A DNA stretch of 64,000 nucleotides from CAZOZZ01 sp965247425. GTDB lineage: Bacteria; Acidobacteriota; Terriglobia; 20CM-2-55-15. The translations under genes were made by a program, and so were the position numbers. The stretch lies in contig OZ252023.1 of the NCBI GenBank assembly GCA_965247425.1, positions 1,550,001-1,614,000 on the forward strand. Reading direction: 5' to 3'. Below the pieces are notes generated by a model. The model was given only the letters and a program-made list of their open reading frames with translations. It had not been told where the DNA came from and did no database searches. Positions 61,562 through 64,000 of this stretch are shown piece after piece. Each line of letters begins with the position of its first letter. Positions within the stretch are counted from its first letter, which is position 1.

Positions 61562-62623
61562 ATGAGCGACCTGAATCGCCGTGGTTTCTTGAAAGGAGCG
61601 GTCGCCGCGTCGGTGGCGGGCGCTGTGGGGCCGCTCGAATCGCATGCTCAGTCCCTAGCGGATGACCGCCCCCCGAGGCCCATCGTGATATCCAGCGCGA
61701 ACGGGCGAAGGGCCGTCGACAAGGCGATGGAGATGATGCGCTCCGGTGAAGACACCCTCGACGCCGTGATTGCGGGTGTGAACATCGTCGAGGACGATCC
61801 GAACGACCGCAGCGTGGGTTATGGCGGGTTGCCGAACGAGGACGGAGTCGTGGAACTGGATTCATGCGTGATGCACGGACCTTCGAATGGAGCCGGCGCC
61901 GTCGCATCGATCCGGAACATCAAGAACCCCTCCAAGGTAGCCAAAATGGTGATGGAGAGGACCGACCACGTTCTGATCGTAGGGGAAGGCGCCCTTCGAT
62001 TTGCGAAGGCACACGGCTTCAAGGAAATGGACCTCCTCACCGACGAGACCCGGGAGCGCTGGCTCCGATGGAAGGAAAACCTGAGTGATCGCGACGACTG
62101 GATCTCGCCGTCGGAAGGATCCGAGAACGCCGCTTTGTATGAGCCCGAGCTCATTTACGGGACGATCAACTGCAACGCCGTGAACGAGAGGGGCGAGGTA
62201 TCCGGCGTCACGACGACGAGTGGTCTGTCCTGGAAAATTCCCGGCCGAGTCGGTGATTCCCCGATTTTCGGTGCCGGGTTGTATGTGGATGGGTTGGTCG
62301 GTGCCTGCGGGTCGACCGGACGCGGAGAAGCGAACCTGACGACCTGTGCCAGTTTCCTTGCCGTCGATAGCCTGAGACGTGGGATGTCCCCCGAGCAGGC
62401 CGCGCTGGAAGCCTGCAAGAGGATTGTCGAAAAGACGACGAATCCGCGCTTGCTCAATGACGAAGGCCGGCCGAACTTCAACGTCAACTTCTACGTGGTC
62501 AACAAGCGAGGCGAGCACGCTGGAGCTGCTATCTACAGCGGTGGCCGGTATGCTGTCCACGACGGAATCGAGTCGACGATCAAGGACAGTGCGTACATGT
62601 TCGAGCGAGCGCCCCGGGCTTGA
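61562..62623 (+). CDS. Tat-exported asparaginase / glycosylasparaginase-type Ntn-hydrolase
   Basis: 353 aa from the ATG at 61562 (AAAGGAGCAA Shine-Dalgarno). Twin-arginine signal 'NRRGFLKGAVAASVAGAVG' (RRGFLKG). The Ntn-hydrolase precursor has 'TLDAVIAGVNIVEDDPNDRSVGYGGLPNEDG' features and the self-processing site 'LIYGTINCNAVN', which gives Thr201 as the new N-terminal nucleophile of the beta subunit; then 'TTSGLSWKIPGRVGDSPIFGAG' (in parts) as in glycosylasparaginase. It cleaves N-acetylglucosaminyl-asparagine or isoaspartyl/asparagine bonds in the periplasm. The first half is homologous to family 2 (AGA) enzymes. Confidence 0.92.
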   Translation: MSDLNRRGFLKGAVAASVAGAVGPLESHAQSLADDRPPRPIVISSANGRRAVDKAMEMMRSGEDTLDAVIAGVNIVEDDPNDRSVGYGGLPNEDGVVELDSCVMHGPSNGAGAVASIRNIKNPSKVAKMVMERTDHVLIVGEGALRFAKAHGFKEMDLLTDETRERWLRWKENLSDRDDWISPSEGSENAALYEPELIYGTINCNAVNERGEVSGVTTTSGLSWKIPGRVGDSPIFGAGLYVDGLVGACGSTGRGEANLTTCASFLAVDSLRRGMSPEQAALEACKRIVEKTTNPRLLNDEGRPNFNVNFYVVNKRGEHAGAAIYSGGRYAVHDGIESTIKDSAYMFERAPRA

Positions 62624-62892
62624 GGGCCGTACATTTCGCAGTTCCGTAGCACGGACGCCGGATCCAGGAGCCTCGGCGGCAGAAGGAATCTACTGCGAAA
62701 GCGGTATAATCGGTCCATATTTCCCCGATTGTTCGTTCAATAGAACCACTATCCGCCTCGACAAAATCTGGCCTCGATTCTCCACTTTCTCGCTACGATC
62801 CCTTCTGCCGTCGAGGCTCTCAGGGTAGAGGTATTCCGAGCCTGGATCCGGCGTTTTTACGTTTGAGCATTCGAACACGTTTGAGACGGCGC

Positions 62893-64000
62893 ATGGACTA
62901 TGAAGAAGCAGTCTTGGCACTCCAGTCCGGAGATTACGACCGGGCTGTCGGGCTGTTCGCCCCTGCTGCCCGGGACGCGGACTACCGCTCCGATGTGATC
63001 AACCACTTCTACACGCTGGCGCTGCACCATGCAGGAGAAAGCGGCAAACTCGCAGAGGTCGCTTTCGACGTAGGAAACCGAATGCTATCCGACGATGCCG
63101 CTTCGGCGCTCGACTATTTTCAGCGTGCTCTGGTTGCCGGGCTGAGCGCTCGGGAAACCCGACAGATCGGGGCCGTGTTCGAACAGTGGGCCTCCCGGAT
63201 CGGGGGTGGCGGAGAAAAACCAGCCCGCCCCGAATCGATCCGCAGGGTGGCCCATGTCGTCGGCGGGTTGGCGCCAGGCAGCACGTCAAGCAGGTATCTT
63301 CAGACTTTGACTCGCGGTCTGAAGTCTCACCGGATCGAATCGATCGTGTTTACAACCGAATGGGCCTCGTCCTGGTTCTTCAATCCGACCGGCCCGCACT
63401 CCGAACGGATCGACATGGAGGCTGAAGTCCGAATTGCATCGGTGGAGGGCGATTTCTGTGAAAGGGCGGATCGCATCGCTCGATCGATTCGGGAATCAGA
63501 CTGCCAGGCGGCTCTATTCCACGCGAATTTGACGGAGCAGATCACCGCACGAGTGGCTGCAGGGAGACCCACCCCCGTTCAGGTCCACGTGAACCATGAA
63601 GGTGAGATGGACGCCGACTTATTCGATGGCGGCGTTCACTTATTCCGCGACTCGCTGGAGCGAACTCGTTTTTCGGATCGGCTCAACCGGTGGATACCGC
63701 CGGCTTCCGACATCGAGTCCCGGCTCACCCTGGTCCGTTCTGAAAGAAGTGAGATCGGGGGGGCCACTTCGATCTCCGCGACATTCGGAACCCTCCCAGC
63801 GATTTCCCGAGAACCTTTCCTGGACTCGTTAAGGGAAATCCTCCGCCGTTTTCCGAAGCATATCCATCTGTTTGCCGGAATCGGTGACGTGCGGGAGGCG
63901 AGAAACTACTTTCGACAGGCGGAGGTACTACCGCAGGTCCGTTTCCTCGGACATGCAGCCGATTCCCATGACAGCTCCGGCGCGGAGCTTGTGGGTGTGG
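62893..64000 (+). CDS. TPR plus glycosyltransferase protein, cut by the window edge
   Basis: 369 codons, open to 64000 with no stop. Starts at the ATG at 62893 ('MDYEEAVLALQSGDYDRAVGLF'), a TPR-like helical region (about 1-105), then a GT-B-like fold: 'IRRVAHVVGGLAPGSTSSRYLQTLTRG' region recognised from 'VAHVVGGLAPGSTSSRY', 'SISATFGTLPAISREPFLDSL' and 'HIHLFAGIGDVREARNYF'. The look is of an O-GlcNAc/SPINDLY-type glycosyltransferase but motifs are weak. Preceding 269 bp are without a gene; a TATAAT at 62705-62710 is a possible -10. Confidence 0.6.
   Translation, partial: MDYEEAVLALQSGDYDRAVGLFAPAARDADYRSDVINHFYTLALHHAGESGKLAEVAFDVGNRMLSDDAASALDYFQRALVAGLSARETRQIGAVFEQWASRIGGGGEKPARPESIRRVAHVVGGLAPGSTSSRYLQTLTRGLKSHRIESIVFTTEWASSWFFNPTGPHSERIDMEAEVRIASVEGDFCERADRIARSIRESDCQAALFHANLTEQITARVAAGRPTPVQVHVNHEGEMDADLFDGGVHLFRDSLERTRFSDRLNRWIPPASDIESRLTLVRSERSEIGGATSISATFGTLPAISREPFLDSLREILRRFPKHIHLFAGIGDVREARNYFRQAEVLPQVRFLGHAADSHDSSGAELVGV

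Overview
The window looks like a GC-rich (roughly 60% by eye) Gram-negative chromosome segment, most probably from Acidobacteriota. The main pointers are a VWFA-type protein of the acidobacterial kind (56092-57111), large secreted proteins with the 'RGRYNERGDFLITT' type of C-terminal repeat, a DUF3500 protein, and a mixed type IV pilus / type II secretion locus with an acidobacterial-style pseudopilin. The assignment rests on protein families seen by eye, not on a phylogeny.

Layout. 1-5534: mtgA, a small secreted protein, a MaoC hydratase and the ntrX-ntrY two-component pair. 5692-11734: pilB-pilC-pilS-pilR. 11751-22365: a repeat element, a DUF3500 protein and a surface-polysaccharide cluster (three GT4 glycosyltransferases, an FAD oxidoreductase, a WecA/TagO-like initiating transferase, an AsnB amidotransferase, a flippase). 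22325-30602: a giant secreted protein broken by four frameshifts and a di-haem beta-propeller cytochrome, separated by an insertion sequence (IS) that cut off the last codons of the cytochrome gene. 30692-39043: more polysaccharide genes (aminotransferase, nucleotidyltransferase, two O-antigen ligase/TPR proteins) and an ankyrin/PQQ-propeller protein. 39040-47788: a candidate sigma-54 promoter, two tandem pilins, a LolA-like protein and a gspF-gspE-pilMNO-gspC-pseudopilin operon whose last gene carries a long Q/G/F-rich tail. 47967-55005: YihY, two crotonases, FdhD, a quinone-oxidoreductase-like MDR protein, 3-hydroxyacyl-CoA dehydrogenase, a pteridine-reductase-like SDR and HU. 55291-64000: an OmpA/Pal lipoprotein, the VWA protein, a mono-haem protein capped by a small inverted-repeat element, a thioredoxin-like protein, the second IS copy, a STAS protein, a selenocysteine tRNA, a Tat-exported asparaginase-type Ntn-hydrolase and a glycosyltransferase cut by the window edge.

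How it works together. PilS/PilR and the sigma-54-like site upstream of the pilins suggest nitrogen-independent sigma-54 control of pili, with PilB/PilC as the assembly motor. The downstream GspE/GspF/PilMNO/GspC set looks like a second, type II secretion-like machine; no secretin, PilT or prepilin peptidase is present here. The polysaccharide genes contain initiation, extension, modification, flipping and polymerisation/ligation functions. The selenocysteine tRNA and FdhD together hint at a selenocysteine formate dehydrogenase elsewhere.

The most informative mobile-DNA result is that both 1908-bp IS copies keep their own 9-bp target duplications. This shows two independent insertions with no inversion between them since, and allows the pre-insertion cytochrome C-terminus to be read. 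Several families of palindromic repeats also sit at gene ends and supply the final codons of some genes.
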